From assembly GCF_029784135.1 (NCBI RefSeq), contig NC_073745.1:274948166-275012165 (forward strand): a stretch of 64,000 bases of DNA, written 5' to 3'. The notes under the pieces were generated by a model, which made no database searches, was not told where the DNA came from, and worked only from the letters and a program-made list of their open reading frames with translations. The translations under genes and the position numbers were made by a program. Shown here one piece after another: positions 34,661-45,083 of this stretch. The stretch comes from Toxorhynchites rutilus septentrionalis. Lineage: Eukaryota; Arthropoda; Insecta; Diptera; Culicidae. Positions within the stretch are counted from its first letter, which is position 1. Every line of letters starts with the position of its first letter.

Positions 34661-34963
34661 TTACTGTGAGGTTTGCCCCGGTACCCCACAGGGTCCGTTC
34701 GCGGCTTCATATTTGTATCGCCCCTTCCACCATTCAACTATCGGCACGGATCGTATACACACCTTAAGCTTTGGGGCCCGAGTGCCCCCTTCTCTGTCTG
34801 CATACGACCTAAGGTCCCACCGAGGTTGGTTACTCGATCTTTCCGAAGGTTGCTCGTATCCCAGTCGGTACCACGGGGAGGTAGAGATAGGAGTTGCTGA
34901 ATCATAGGCTACCATCATAAATGGATCATCATAATGAGTTATATGTTCGCTGTATTCAGCCAT
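34661..34963 (-). CDS. Hypothetical protein upstream of the transposase
   Basis: A 100-residue open frame begins with ATG at 34961-34963, 90 bp from the right terminus of the giant mariner and on the transposase strand. It is rich in Tyr, Ser and Pro (for example HITHYDDPFMM). It is not recognised. Possibilities are a 5' exon of the transposase gene (a GTAATG donor and a CCCTAG acceptor flank 34594-34664, but their phases do not fit a join to the transposase frame), a second element protein, or a chance frame. Confidence 0.4.
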   Translation of the reverse strand: MAEYSEHITHYDDPFMMVAYDSATPISTSPWYRLGYEQPSERSSNQPRWDLRSYADREGGTRAPKLKVCIRSVPIVEWWKGRYKYEAANGPCGVPGQTSQ

Positions 34964-35055
34964 TTACCGACCACTGTTTAATATATACATGTGGCCCCGA
35001 AAGCAGTGCATAAGTATTGATCCATCCTTTCCAAAACTTTTGCAACACACCAATA

Positions 35056-35833
35056 CGTTGCAATAGGTGCACTTCGTTTACCTGTTCGGTTGTTTGTACC
35101 CCGGGTAATGAAATGCAACAAATGTATGCAACTCGGTCACACGGCCGCTTATTGTTGCAATAAAAAACGTTGCGCAGATTGTGGAGACAGCCATGATGAG
35201 AATCCTTGCGCGAAAGAGCACAAGTGTCTTCATTGCGGCGGGACTCCTCATGATCTTATCCAATGCCCGATGTACAAACAACGAGGGGAGAAAATCAAGC
35301 GTTCCTTAAAGGAACGTTCCAAGCGGACTTATGCAGAAATGCTTAAGAATTCCGTACCAACGAATCAGGACAATCCCTACTCTATTCTGCAGAACGACGA
35401 GCCTGTTGCTTACGCTCCCAATGCAGGAAGTTCCGGTACATCGCAGGGTGCCGTCAGGAAAAGAAAAATTACTTCTTTTCCATCACTCCCCAGAAAGACG
35501 ACCGAAACTTCCCAAGTTGGAATGAAAACTCGAATTGAACGTGCTGAGAATAGACCGAAGCAAGTACCTCCTGGTTTAAGCGGTTCTTCTACGCACCAGG
35601 GGTCCTCAGCACTTCCCGGAGCAGCACCCACCCCGTCTGTTCCATTTTCGCGGTCGAGGCAACAGCCACAATCTGGTTTGCTTGCGCTTTCTGACCTGGT
35701 GGACAACATTTTAAATGCTTTAAATATGAATGACCCTCTTAAAAGCATAGTATTATGTTTGCTTCCGATTGTGAGAACATTTTTGAAAGAAAAATGTGGT
35801 TTTTTAGCAGCGTTCATTTCCCTCGATGCCTAA
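35056..35833 (+). pseudogene. LOA ORF1, 3' part with three CCHC zinc knuckles
   Basis: Directly after the mariner and its TA, the frame reads LRLPVRLFVPRVM and then three knuckles: CNKCMQLGHTAAYC, CADCGDSHDENPC and CLHCGGTPHDLIQC. A basic, Ser/Pro-rich tail follows. This is the nucleic-acid-binding end of ORF1. It overlaps the first bases of ORF2 (ATG 35826), an ordinary arrangement for such elements. It is intact as a segment but separated from its 5' part by 14.48 kb. Confidence 0.85.
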
Positions 35834-36877
35834 TTCAGTGCAAGAGGTCAAGGATTTGACCACTGTAATACAGTGGAATTGCAGAAGCATCATCCCTAAA
35901 CTAGATCAATTTAAATTTTTAGTTCATAGTTCTAACTGTGATGTATTTTCCCTCTGTGAAACATGGCTTTCTTCAGCCGACGAGCTGAATTTCCACGATT
36001 TCAACACTATTCGCCTCGATCGAAATGACTCGTTTGGTGGCGTACTATTGGGGATCAAAAAATGTCACTCCTTCTATAGAGTCACTCTCCCATCGATGAC
36101 AGGCATTGAAGTTGTCGCTTGCCAGACACAAATCAATGGCAAAGACTTCTGCATTGCCACGATATATATTCCTCCAAGAACCATGGTCGGCCGCCATCAG
36201 TTTTTTGATATCATCGAGGCATTGCCGGAGCCGCGGCTAATCTTAGGTGACCTCAACTCCCATGGAACAGCATGGGGGTCACACTACAATGACAGCCGTG
36301 CCACGTTGATTTATGATCTGTGCGACAACTTCAACATGACAGTTTTAAATACAGGGGAAGCAACTAGGATAGCCAACCCTCCTGCACGGGCAAGTATGCT
36401 AGACATATCACTTTGCTCTTCTTCGTTATCCCTGGATTGCACGTTGAAGGTAATCCAAGATCCCCACGATAGTGATCACCTGCCAATAATTTTATCGATC
36501 GCCAATGAATCAGGTTCTCGTGAGTCAGTCGATATTGCGTATGACCTCACGAAAAATATTGACTGGAGAAAATTTGCAGAAACAATATCTGAAGCACTTG
36601 TTTCAATGCATGAACTTCCTCCACTCGAAGAGTATAACTTTATATCGAGTTTGATTTATGAAAGCGCACTTCAAGCTCAAAAGAAACGTGTTCCTGCTAC
36701 CACTTTCCGACGTCGTCCTCCATCACTTTGGTGGGACAAGGAGTGTTCAAAGGTCTACCTTGAAAAATCATCCGCTTTCAAAAAATTCAGGAAAACTGGA
36801 TTAGTGGAATGGTTTCGAAAGTACCAAGCTCTAGAAGCCAAACTAAAAGGTGTGATTAAAGCAAAAAAGCGAGGATA
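35826..36877 (+). CDS. LOA ORF2, endonuclease part
   Basis: An apurinic-type endonuclease domain from ATG 35826. Catalytic motifs are visible: WNCRSI, SLCETWLSS, GDLNSHGTAWG and DSDHLPII. It nicks the target so that reverse transcription can be primed. The open frame reaches the ITmD37E insertion at 36878. Across that insertion (one TA kept) the frame continues unbroken into 38178. Confidence 0.9.
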
Positions 36878-38175
36878 AAGGGTGTGTCACATCAAATTGC
36901 ATCACGGAAAAAACGCTGTAGAAACTCGCCCAGTAGACCGATCCTTTTGAAAATTTTAGACAGTAAAACAAAAACTATTAAACAACTTTTGGCATTTTCT
37001 TTTTATTCATACTTCGAGCCCAAGCCCGTATGCTCGTACCTTCCTCATTACCCCGTCCATAAGGTTCTGTACAACGTCAGGTTGTAGTTTTTTTTGAACA
37101 GAAATTCATTTTCTCTTGAAGTCCGCCTCCGATTTGACAACTTTTGGGTTCTTCCGGAGGGCCTGCTTCATAATCGCCCAATATCTCTCTATTGGGCGAA
37201 GCTCCGGCGCGTTGGGCGGGTTCATTTCCTTTGGCACGAAGGTGACCCCGTTGGCTTCGTACCACTCCAACACGTCCTTTGAATAGTGGCACGAAGCAAG
37301 ATCCGGCCAGAAGATGGTCGGGCCCTCGTGCTGCTTCAATAGTGGTAGTAAGCGCTTCTGTAGGCACTCCTTAAGGTAAACCTGCCCGTTTACCGTGCCG
37401 GTCATCACGAAGGGGGCGCTCCGCTTTCCGCAAGAGCAGATCACTTGCCACACCATGTACTTTTTGGCAAACTTGGATAGTTTCTGCTTGCGAATCTCCT
37501 CCGGAACGCTGAATTTGTCTTCTGCGGAGAAGAACAACAGGCCCGGCAGCTGACGAAAGTCCGCTTTGACGTAGGTTTCGTCGTCCATTACCAGGCAATG
37601 CGGCTTCGTCAGCATTTCGGTGTACAGCTTCCGGGCTCGCTCCTTCCCTACCATGTGTTGCCTTTCGTCGCGGTTAGGAGCCTTCTGAACCTTGTATGTA
37701 CGCAGGCCCTCCCGCTGCTTAGTCCGCTGCACGAATGAACTTGACAAATTCAGCTTATTGGCGACATCCCGGACCGAACTTCTCGGATCACGTCTAAACT
37801 GCTTAACTACGCGCTTGTGATCTTTTTCACTGACGGAGCATCCATTTTTGCCGTTCTTCACCTTCCGGTCGATGGTTAGGTTCTCGAAGTATCGTTTTAG
37901 TACTCTGCTGACCGTGGATTGGACGATTCCCAGCATCTTACCGATGTCCCGATGTGACAACTCCGGATTATCGAAATGAGTGCACAGGATTAATTCACGA
38001 CGCTCTTTTTCGTTCGACGACATTTTTCCAAATTTACGAAAAATTGACAGTGAAGCATGGCCAACGTGATCTATACACTCTTATCTGATTATAAGCGAAA
38101 GCTGAAGATATAATTCTTAAAAATTAAATTTCTACAGCGTTTTTTCCGTGATGCAATTTGATGTGACACACCCTT
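36878..38175 (-). mobile_element. ITmD37E transposon, copy 1 (1298 bp)
   Basis: Long inverted repeats begin AAGGGTGTGTCACATC at both ends, flanked by TA at 36876-36877 and 38176-38177. The transposase gene lies on the minus strand. It splits LOA ORF2 between endonuclease and reverse transcriptase. Excision with one TA kept rejoins the frame. Confidence 0.95.
37106..38023 (-). pseudogene. ITmD37E transposase, copy 1, truncated by a stop
   Basis: The frame of 305 residues has an N-terminal helix-turn-helix region (SHRDIGKMLGI) and the catalytic residues of MDDETYVK, FWPDLASCH and APELRPIERYW, with 37 residues between the second Asp and the Glu. Compared with the 325-residue copy at 49622-50599 it ends early: the codon after KRK is TGA where the other copy has TGG (Trp). 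The catalytic core is complete, so loss of function is not certain. Confidence 0.85.
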
Positions 38176-38177
38176 TA

Positions 38178-40803
38178 TTGGCGGAAATTCGTCAATGGTT
38201 TGTCAAGGGAGACAGCTATGAGCACTCTTTGGAATACGGCTAGGAGAATGCGTGGCTGGAACCATACAAATGAAAGTGAGGAATACTCTGACCGTTGGAT
38301 TTTCAAATTTGCAAGAAAGGTTTGTCCCGATTCCGTTCCTGCACAAAACGTCGTACGCGACATTCCGCTCCAATGCGATTATGAGAATTTTTCGATGGTA
38401 GAATTCTCAATTGCCCTCCTCTCATGTAACAATTCAGCTCCGGGGTCGGACAAGATTAAATTCAACTTGTTGAAGAATCTTCCCGACTTGGCGAAACAGC
38501 GTTTGCTGAACTTGTTCAACAAGTTTCTGGAGCTGAATATTGTCCCGCATGACTGGAGACAAGTGAGAGTGATAGCCATACGAAAACCCAACAAGCCGGC
38601 TTGCGATCACAACTCGTATAGGCCGATTGCAATGTTATCCTGTATTCGTAAATTGTTAGAGAAAATGATTCTACTTCGTTTGGACAAGTGGGTTGAAGCG
38701 AACAATTTGCTGTCAAATACGCAGTTTGGCTTCCGCCGAGGTAAAGGGACGAACGATTGTCTCGCGCTGCTATCTTCTGAAATCCAAATCGCATTTGCTC
38801 GTAAAGAACAAATGGCTTCCGTTTTTCTCGATATCAAAGGGGCATTTGATTCAGTTTCCATGGAAATTCTCTCAGAGAAACTTCATAATCGTGGACTTTC
38901 GCCAATTCTGAATAATTTCCTGTACAATTTACTCTCAGAAAAGCACATGTTTTTCAATCATGGCAGCTTGAAATCTTCTCGATACAGTTTTATGGGCCTA
39001 CAAGGCTCCTGCCTAAGCCCCCTCTTGTATAGTTTTTACGTCAATGATATAGATGATTGTCTAACTAGAAACTGCACGCTGAGACAACTTGCAGACGATG
39101 GAGTTATTTCCATCACCGGTACTAATCCCGCCGTTCTGCAAAAATCCTTGCAAGATATCCTGAACAACCTGTTCACGTGGGCTCTCAAGCTGGGTATCGA
39201 ATTCTCTACGGAGAAAACCGAAATGGTCGTTTTTTCTAGGAAGCACGAACCCGCCCAATTCCAGCTTCACCTATCTGGCAAAGCGATCAGGCACTCGATG
39301 TTTTTCAAATACCTTGGAGTATATTTTGACTCTAAATGTACCTGGGGAATACACATTGCGTATTTGAAACAGAAATGCCAGCAAAGAATCAATTTTCTCC
39401 AAACAATAACCGGAACATGGTGGGGCGCCCATCCAGGAGACCTCATTCAGTTGTACAAAACAACGATATTATCAGTGTTAGAATATGGCAGTTTTTGCTT
39501 CCGATCAGCTGCCAGGATTCATATTCTCAAGCTGGAGAGAATACAATATCGTTGCTTGCGTATAGCAATGGGGTGTTTGCATTCGACACATACGATGAGT
39601 CTCGAAGTCTTGGCAGGAGTACCCCCGCTTACTCTTCGATTCACAGAATTATCCTACAGATTTCTCATCCGTTGCAAGATCATGAATCCATTGGTGATTG
39701 ATAACTTCGAAAATCTACTCCAACTGACTCCTCAGTCAAGTTTTATGTCTTTGTACCATGATTTCCTTACCCATGAAGTGCACCCTTCACCGGGCATCTC
39801 CAACCATGTTTGCTTCCCATACTTTTGCAATTCCTCTGTCAATTTTGATCTGTCCATGCGACAAAAGATCCATGGAATCCCAGATCATCTACGCTCCAAT
39901 TACATTCCGGAGATATTTTCGGCAGAATATGGGAAAGTTAGATCTGATAAAATGTTCTTTACTGACGGTTCATTCATAAACGGGTCCACTGGCTTCGGCA
40001 TCTTCAATGAAAATTCCAGTGCCTCTTTCAAACTCAAAGATCCTTGTTCCGTGTATGTCGCTGAACTGGGTGCGATATACTACGCTTTAGGGATCATTGA
40101 AACATTGCCCATCGACCATTATTTTATTTTTTCAGACAGTCTCAGCTCAATAGAGGCAATTCGTTCAATGAAAGTTGATAAATGCTCATCTTATTTCCTA
40201 ACAAGAATAAGACAACTATTGAGTGTTTTGGTCGAAAAATTATTCAAGATTACCTTAGCATGGGTTCCCTCTCATTGCTCGATTCCGGGGAATGAGAAAG
40301 CGGACTCGCTAGCTAAGGTGGGCGCTTCAGAAGGCACACTTTTTGAAAGGCAAATTGCCTATAATGAATTTTTTCACATTCCTCGTCAGGACACACTCGT
40401 TAGTTGGCAGCGCATGTGGAGTGAAGATGAGTTCGGTCGTTGGTTACACACGATTATTCCTAAGGTCTCGACGAGTGCATGGTTCAAGGGATTGAATGTA
40501 GGTCGTGATTTCATTCGCGTGATATCTCGGCTTATGTCCAATCACTACAACCTAAACGCGCATCTCTATTGCATTGGGCTCGCAGCAAACAATCTTTGTG
40601 ATTGTGGCGATGGCTACCACGACATCGAGCATATTGTCTGGTCGTGTATCCGATTCCATGCTGCTCGCTCTCAGCTCTCTAGAGCACTGAGAGCAAAAGG
40701 CAGACAATCGGATATCCCCGTCCGGGATATCTTAGGTAGCCGTGATCCTGATCTTCTGCTTCATCTATACCTGTTCCTCAGAAACGCCGATGTCAACGTT
40801 TAA
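38178..40803 (+). CDS. LOA ORF2, reverse transcriptase and RNase H part
   Basis: Reading in frame from the ITmD37E junction, the first third is a reverse transcriptase with SYRPIAML, QFGFRRGKGTND, FLDIKGAFDS and the active site QLADDGV. The Leu before ADD is unusual among retroelements but, as I recall, is found in LOA-group elements. After a thumb/connection region comes RNase H with FFTDGSF, AELGAIYYAL, FSDSLSS and HCSIPGNEKADSLA. A CCHC-like C-terminal region (CDCGDGYHDIEHIVWSC) follows. There is no stop before 40801-40803. ORF2 as a whole (about 1225 codons) would be open if the ITmD37E were absent, so the copy is young. Confidence 0.9.
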
Positions 40804-41324
40804 TGATGTTTCCTTCGTTGTGTCCCTGTTTCATATCCCTCCTATCCGATCTATAAACTTTTACTTAGTCGCGGCAATACATACACACACTCTTTATAGA
40901 TACACGGGCCAAAGGTTGTGCAGTCCACTGATCATTCAACAAGAGCCAAAGGTTGTATCGCTCATGACAACTCTACACGAGCTGATGTTTGCGCCGGCTA
41001 GTGACCATTCTATCCTGGATTCCTCGAGTCGAGAAGACGCACCACGCTAGATATGGGGTACAGACTAGGGGGCGTTGCTGATTAATGGTCAGCTGCATCC
41101 CAAAAGGAAGTATCCCGTGTCGGGCACAGGTACAGAGCATTGGAGACAGCAACATCACAATTACGAAAACACTTGTAATACTAACCTCGAGCCAACCGCG
41201 AGTAATCGGTTACATATTACTAACATAGTTATAAGGCAAACATTGTCGAAATATTGAACTCCCGGCTCCGTCAGGTTGACGCCATATGAGCCTTAATAAA
41301 AATATATATTTTGGATAAAAAAAA
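40804..41324 (+). other. LOA 3' untranslated region and A-rich tail
   Basis: Non-coding tail ending in an A-run that abuts the second target duplicate. It contains AATAAA near 41294-41299. Confidence 0.75.
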
Positions 41325-41335
41325 AAAATGGTCAT

Positions 41336-43132
41336 CTCAGGTTTTGATGGAATGGTTGATAAATTTTGAATAAATATGTGGCCTATAACTCTCCCACACC
41401 TCTCAACTTGTGCATATTTAAGGCAAAAATGTTTTTCTAACAAAACCTTTTTCATTGAAATTAAGTTTATTTCTTTTTTCAGTGCATAAAGCCAGCCAAA
41501 AAAAAAATTACTAGCATATTTTTTGTTTCGAACATTAATTCCATGTAACGGAGAAACATGTTATTTGGAAGTGGTTGAAAAATCTTGAACGAGAATTGTG
41601 TCTGAAAATAATATGTTATAATAATGACGAGTTTTGGTAGAAGTATTCGGAATTTCATAGTAAAAGGTAAATTCAACGGGGTCGATTAGAAGATCAATCA
41701 ATGAACAGTTCTGCGATTGGACTCATGAACATGCGCTTAGTAAGAAAACGTGAATGTTTGAAGGTATTGATAACAAAAAACAAATTTTGGGCCCGACGAA
41801 GTTTGCCAGGTCAGTTAGTAATAATAATAATAAATTTGAATAAGTTTTTTTAGAGTTCTTTATTTAAAATCGAATGTAATAAAACTTATTACATTTTTTG
41901 ACTTTAAATCAATTTTTATTCATCTCATCTTATATTATGTACATGTGAACTTATATTCTAAGAGATAAATGATTATATCTTTCCTATTTTTCCTTTTTAT
42001 CTAACATTTCGAAGATTTTGGGATGATCTACTGAATTTGAAAACCTTTTGGCTGCGATTTTATGTTCATCTACAGGAATAAAGCAATGAAATTTTTGTGT
42101 TCCCGATATTTTTTTCGCGTGATTGAATAGTTCCTCAAGCTCACTCGCCTTTTTTGTATGCTGTTCTTTGGATACGTAACAAAAATTCAATTTCGTGATA
42201 CATTTGTCATTTTGTTTAACTGCCCAATCATAAAGATCTAGTGCTGTTTGGATTGTGTTTCCGTAATCTTGGGCAAGACATGCTCTCTTTGCCATTCGTT
42301 GTAGAGTCCCTCCTATTGCATCATAGGGTCCTTTCCCGTGAGAGATGGCAAAGAAATACCATTCTGCTTCTAGTCCGTCCGATTCTAGTCTAGTCCGACA
42401 AATTCTTTTAATTTATCTATAAACAACTGCACTGCCACAGTGTCGTGTGCTAAAACTTCTGAAATAACTATAAAGCTTACGTTTTATAGTTTACCATCTT
42501 TTTGTAGTATATTTCAAATGGGTGAATAGTTGCTTGCGAGTTATTCCAGTAATAACCCTGTGCCGCATTTTGAATTATGAATAATTTTCTAAAAAATCAC
42601 AAACTATAATTATTTCTCCTTGCGTCAAAGATCCTTTTCTTTATTTCGCAAAAAAGCAGACTGCTATTTGTGAATAAAGTCATGCTCTATGAGTTTGTCT
42701 ACTTTATCAACGAAATACGGCACAAATTCATCGATTGGTTTTAAAATCGTTCCTCAATTACAACGGTCTGTGGTCAGCCGTTGTTGAAAAACGATTTCTT
42801 TTTTTTCCGCTTTCCTCTAATAGAAGAGTTGTTTCTTCGTGAATTGATGTTTCGGAAACACAATCCTCACAAGCACGAAGATGGAATACTACATTTGCTG
42901 CCGGTCACGACTGGTAATTTTCAAACAACTGCAGAGCAATTTTATTCATCCTTTAACAGATAGTTAAATCTACAACAACTGTTCGATGCCTAACCGATCA
43001 AGAGATTTTTGTTGTTGCTCTCTGAATTGAAACATAGTGTATTGGACTACAAAAATAAGCTGAAAACTATACCTTGACACCCAAACGCCACCATAAATCC
43101 ATTTCTACCTGTTATTGATGTTTTCAATAACT
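41336..43132. other. Interior of the foldback element; unrecognised short frames
   Basis: The minus frame 41984-42295 (103 codons) contains SGTQKFHCFIPV and looks like a piece of a repeat-encoded protein seen in other insects, but I cannot name it. A plus frame at 42781-42963 is of no known family. Otherwise AT-rich with no gene. Confidence 0.4.
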
Positions 43133-43482
43133 GTACACTCAAAAATAAATAGAAAATATTCAAGAAATAATCTTGAAAAAGTTTTTGTTAGAGAAACTGT
43201 CTTGCCTTAAATATGCACAAGTTGCGATATATAGGAATGTTGTAGGGCACATATTTATCTACAATTTCATCAAAATCTGAAATGACCATTTTGAGAAAAT
43301 CGACTTTTAGTTTTTGAAATCAATTTTTTTCAGTGTAGGGTTTCAAAAAATATTTTTTCAGTTTTTTTTCTGAAAATTCAATTATTTTTCTAAAACTCTT
43401 ACATAGACCACTTTTTTGTAGGACTTACCATTTTCGAGTAAAAAAAAAATAAAAATTATAAAAACTATTCATAAATATTTAG

Positions 43483-43594
43483 CCTTTTCCATATGTTAGT
43501 GAGTCTAGATAAATTTTCGATAAACTAGGTATGCCACGTTGTTTAATTAGGTAAAATCATCATGCCCAGAATGTTTCATACGGTTCTGAGAGGG
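43483..43594 (-). repeat. Right inverted repeat of the intron-filling element
   Basis: Reverse complement of 9431-9538. It ends 45 bp before the donor site of the preceding ABCB7 exon. I could not identify a target duplication. Confidence 0.8.
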
Positions 43595-43645
43595 TCATAC
43601 CAATCCCATAGACGGGTTGGCGCGAAATTCGTCATTGTACCTTAC

Positions 43646-43812
43646 CTTAGACAATGCACCCGTTTGTTTGCTCAGATGGAACTGCAAATCAAGATTATGC
43701 AGATGAAGGAACACATTGGTGGCAATTTTTCGAATCGAATGCTGTGCAACTCTCGCAAACACTGCATTCCGCAACTCGTTGAAAGCTGCAGCGCCAGCTC
43801 TCGCTATACCAT
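43646..43812 (-). CDS. ABCB7: ABCB7/Atm1-type transporter, internal exon (membrane domain)
   Basis: Coding frame [24 protein letters not shown] ... [19 protein letters not shown] (abridged). The [11 protein letters not shown] stretch is the conserved segment just before the TIDRGSRG that opens the last exon. Acceptor ttcacag and donor AAG|gtaagg are both good; phase 0 at the downstream side matches 9373. The intron to the previous exon is only about 59 bp (43813-43871). Confidence 0.93.
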
Positions 43813-43871
43813 CTGTGAAATGTTACAAGTATGGAATTTATAACAGGAGAAAAAAAAATCATTTGGCATAC

Positions 43872-44026
43872 ATCCTAAGAGAACCGCAATCGTCATCGAA
43901 GCAGCTGCATGAGGAACCGAATCCATGCTGAGTCCACTCAAGTTGTCTACGCCCATTTTGAACAGGAACGGCACGCACACATTCAGAACCTTCGCTCCCC
44001 CGAGAAGTCCCAGCGAGATGAGCACT
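43872..44026 (-). CDS. ABCB7: ABCB7/Atm1-type transporter, first membrane-domain exon
   Basis: The exon encodes VLISLGLLGGAKVLNVCVPFLFK ... GLSMDSVPHAAASMTIAVLLG (abridged), the first transmembrane region of the Atm1 family. The upstream phase (one base A completing an Arg codon) matches the exon ending AAAAG at 44771. Downstream a single T completes the Tyr codon of the next exon. The acceptor tactttcag is only 9 bp from a mariner end. Confidence 0.93.
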
Positions 44027-44035
44027 CTGAAAGTA

Positions 44036-44713
44036 CGAGGGTCACTATTTATATTTCGGGAATTGGCAACACTGATGTCATGTGAGTCCATCGTAAAGTT
44101 TGACATTTTTGACGATATACGTACTCAGAACATTTTGTCATAAGGACGCTATTTGTTTATTTTATATTTAGTTGAAAGTTTGGTCTCGGCAAAAAAATGG
44201 AACTGAATCGTGAACATTTTCGTGCGATGATTTTTTACGACTTTCGACGTGGATTATCACAACAAGAGTGCGTCAATCAACTTAATTTAACTTTTGGCGA
44301 TGAAGCTCCATCAAAAACCACTGTGTATCGCTGGTATAGTGAATTCAATCGTGGTCGTAGTTCGCTGTCCGACGAATTTCGTGAAGGTCGTCCAAAATCG
44401 GCTGTAGTGCCAGAAAACATCGATGCTGTGCACGAAATGATTAAGCAAGATCGTCATGTAACCTATTGTGAGATTGAGGCATCCCTAAGAATTAGTTGTG
44501 CGAAAATTATGTTCACGTTGGATCCCACATAATTTGACAATCGCTCAAAAAAAAGGCTCGTGTCGATTGGAATAAATGCTTTGAAAATTGGTTTAAGCGC
44601 ATGCAAAAGTGTATCGATCATCGTGGCGAGTACTTTGAAAAACAATAAAAATATATTCGCAGCTTAACTATTTGTTTTTGTTCCTATTCCCGAAATATAA
44701 ATGGTGACCCTCG
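44036..44713 (+). mobile_element. mariner deletion derivative (678 bp)
   Basis: Inverted repeats of about 28 bp begin CGAGGGTCA on both ends, with TA at 44034-44035 and 44714-44715. The transposase frame starts at ATG 44197 (about 107 residues of the N-terminal helix-turn-helix region, including TTVYRWYSEFNRG), then jumps to the end of the gene (CFENWFKRMQKCIDHRGEYF) before the stop near 44648. The entire catalytic region is deleted, so the element is non-autonomous. It lies in an ABCB7 intron. Confidence 0.9.
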
Positions 44714-44770
44714 TAACATACATCAAAACACAAATTCATCATCTAAAGAGCACAATTCAATCGATATCAC

Positions 44771-45083
44771 CTTTTTCGGACAAGTGCATCGTCTTTCGGC
44801 CAGATGTATGTTGCCATTGCTTTCACCATATCGGTAGCGGTAATGTTAGGTCCCTCGTAGGTACCAATGTTCTCTCCGGAGGCGGGATGATGTCCTAAAT
44901 GAAAACAATGTCGGATTGGTTGTTTTTGAGGCGTAGTTGGAGCTTCGAATTTCTTCAGTTGTTGCTGTTGTTGTTGCTGCGGTTGATGTGACGCAGATAG
45001 AGCTTGAACATTGGCCAACAGTGGACCGGGACCACGGTAGCAGACGGCTGCGGTGGTATGCAATGTCGTCACTAGTAGCGGCC
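44771..45083 (-). CDS. ABCB7: ABCB7/Atm1-type transporter, N-terminal exon
   Basis: The frame starts after the acceptor cacctcctccag at about 45084-45095 and ends with WPKDDALVRK and a split Arg codon at the donor gtgata. DMVKAMATYIWPKDD is the family's pre-membrane motif, so the reading is secure. Upstream are a Q-rich run (seven Gln) and a segment typical of the variable mitochondrial leader region. There is no in-frame ATG before the motif, so the start codon must be in an exon further upstream. Phase 1 at the 5' side matches the candidate exon at 60652-60850. Confidence 0.9.

Larger units (their letters stand above)
20574..35053. mobile_element. 14.48-kb mariner transposon carrying satellite arrays
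   Basis: Both ends carry a matched inverted repeat (20574-20593 against 35034-35053 reversed: TTGG, two differences, TGTT, one difference, CAAAAGTTT). The element is flanked by TA at 20572-20573 and 35054-35055, the signature of Tc1/mariner insertion. Deleting it with one TA rejoins the LOA ORF1 in frame. Contents, left to right: 172-bp satellite, a unique stretch, a 449-bp higher-order satellite, a decayed boundary, a hairpin, and the minus-strand DD34D transposase, with a further open frame next to the right end. Typical mariners are about 1.3 kb. Confidence 0.9.
12451..41324 (+). mobile_element. LOA-type non-LTR retrotransposon, about 6.05 kb net, with three nested insertions
   Basis: The 11-bp duplication AAAATGGTCAT at 12440-12450 and 41325-41335 delimits the insertion. 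The 3' end is an A-run next to the second duplicate, as expected for target-primed reverse transcription. Once the nested elements at 12871-19908, 20574-35053 and 36878-38175 are subtracted, about 6.05 kb remains: a 5' UTR, a gag-like ORF1 with three CCHC knuckles, and an ORF2 with endonuclease, reverse transcriptase and RNase H. That is a normal full length for LOA/I-group elements. ORF1 has a small internal lesion near 20300; ORF2 is open in both pieces. Confidence 0.85.
12416..43316. mobile_element. Foldback element of about 2 kb, split by the LOA insertion
   Basis: The left arm is 12416-12450 continued at 41336-41482; the right arm is about 43133-43316. The arms are imperfect reverse complements (ttttctcaaaatggtcat against atgaccattttgagaaaa, and gtgcatatttaaggcaa against ttgccttaaatatgcac). 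The LOA retrotransposon sits inside the left arm. With it removed, the element is about 2.0 kb. No transposase is recognised in the interior. Confidence 0.65.
9374..43645 (-). other. 34.3-kb ABCB7 intron filled by nested transposons
   Basis: The donor is gtaagg at 43640-43645 and the acceptor ends tag at 9374-9376; both are sound. Only about 50 bp at each end are not repeat: 9374-9430 and 43595-43645. Everything between is bracketed by the inverted repeats 9431-9538 and 43483-43594. The ancestral intron was therefore probably about 110 bp, and all its growth is transposon insertion. Confidence 0.85.

Noticed and set aside
44767..45072. Start of the ABCB7 protein at codon 45070-45072
   Set aside because: The codon is GTG, not ATG, and lies in the middle of an exon whose frame is open to the acceptor at 45084.
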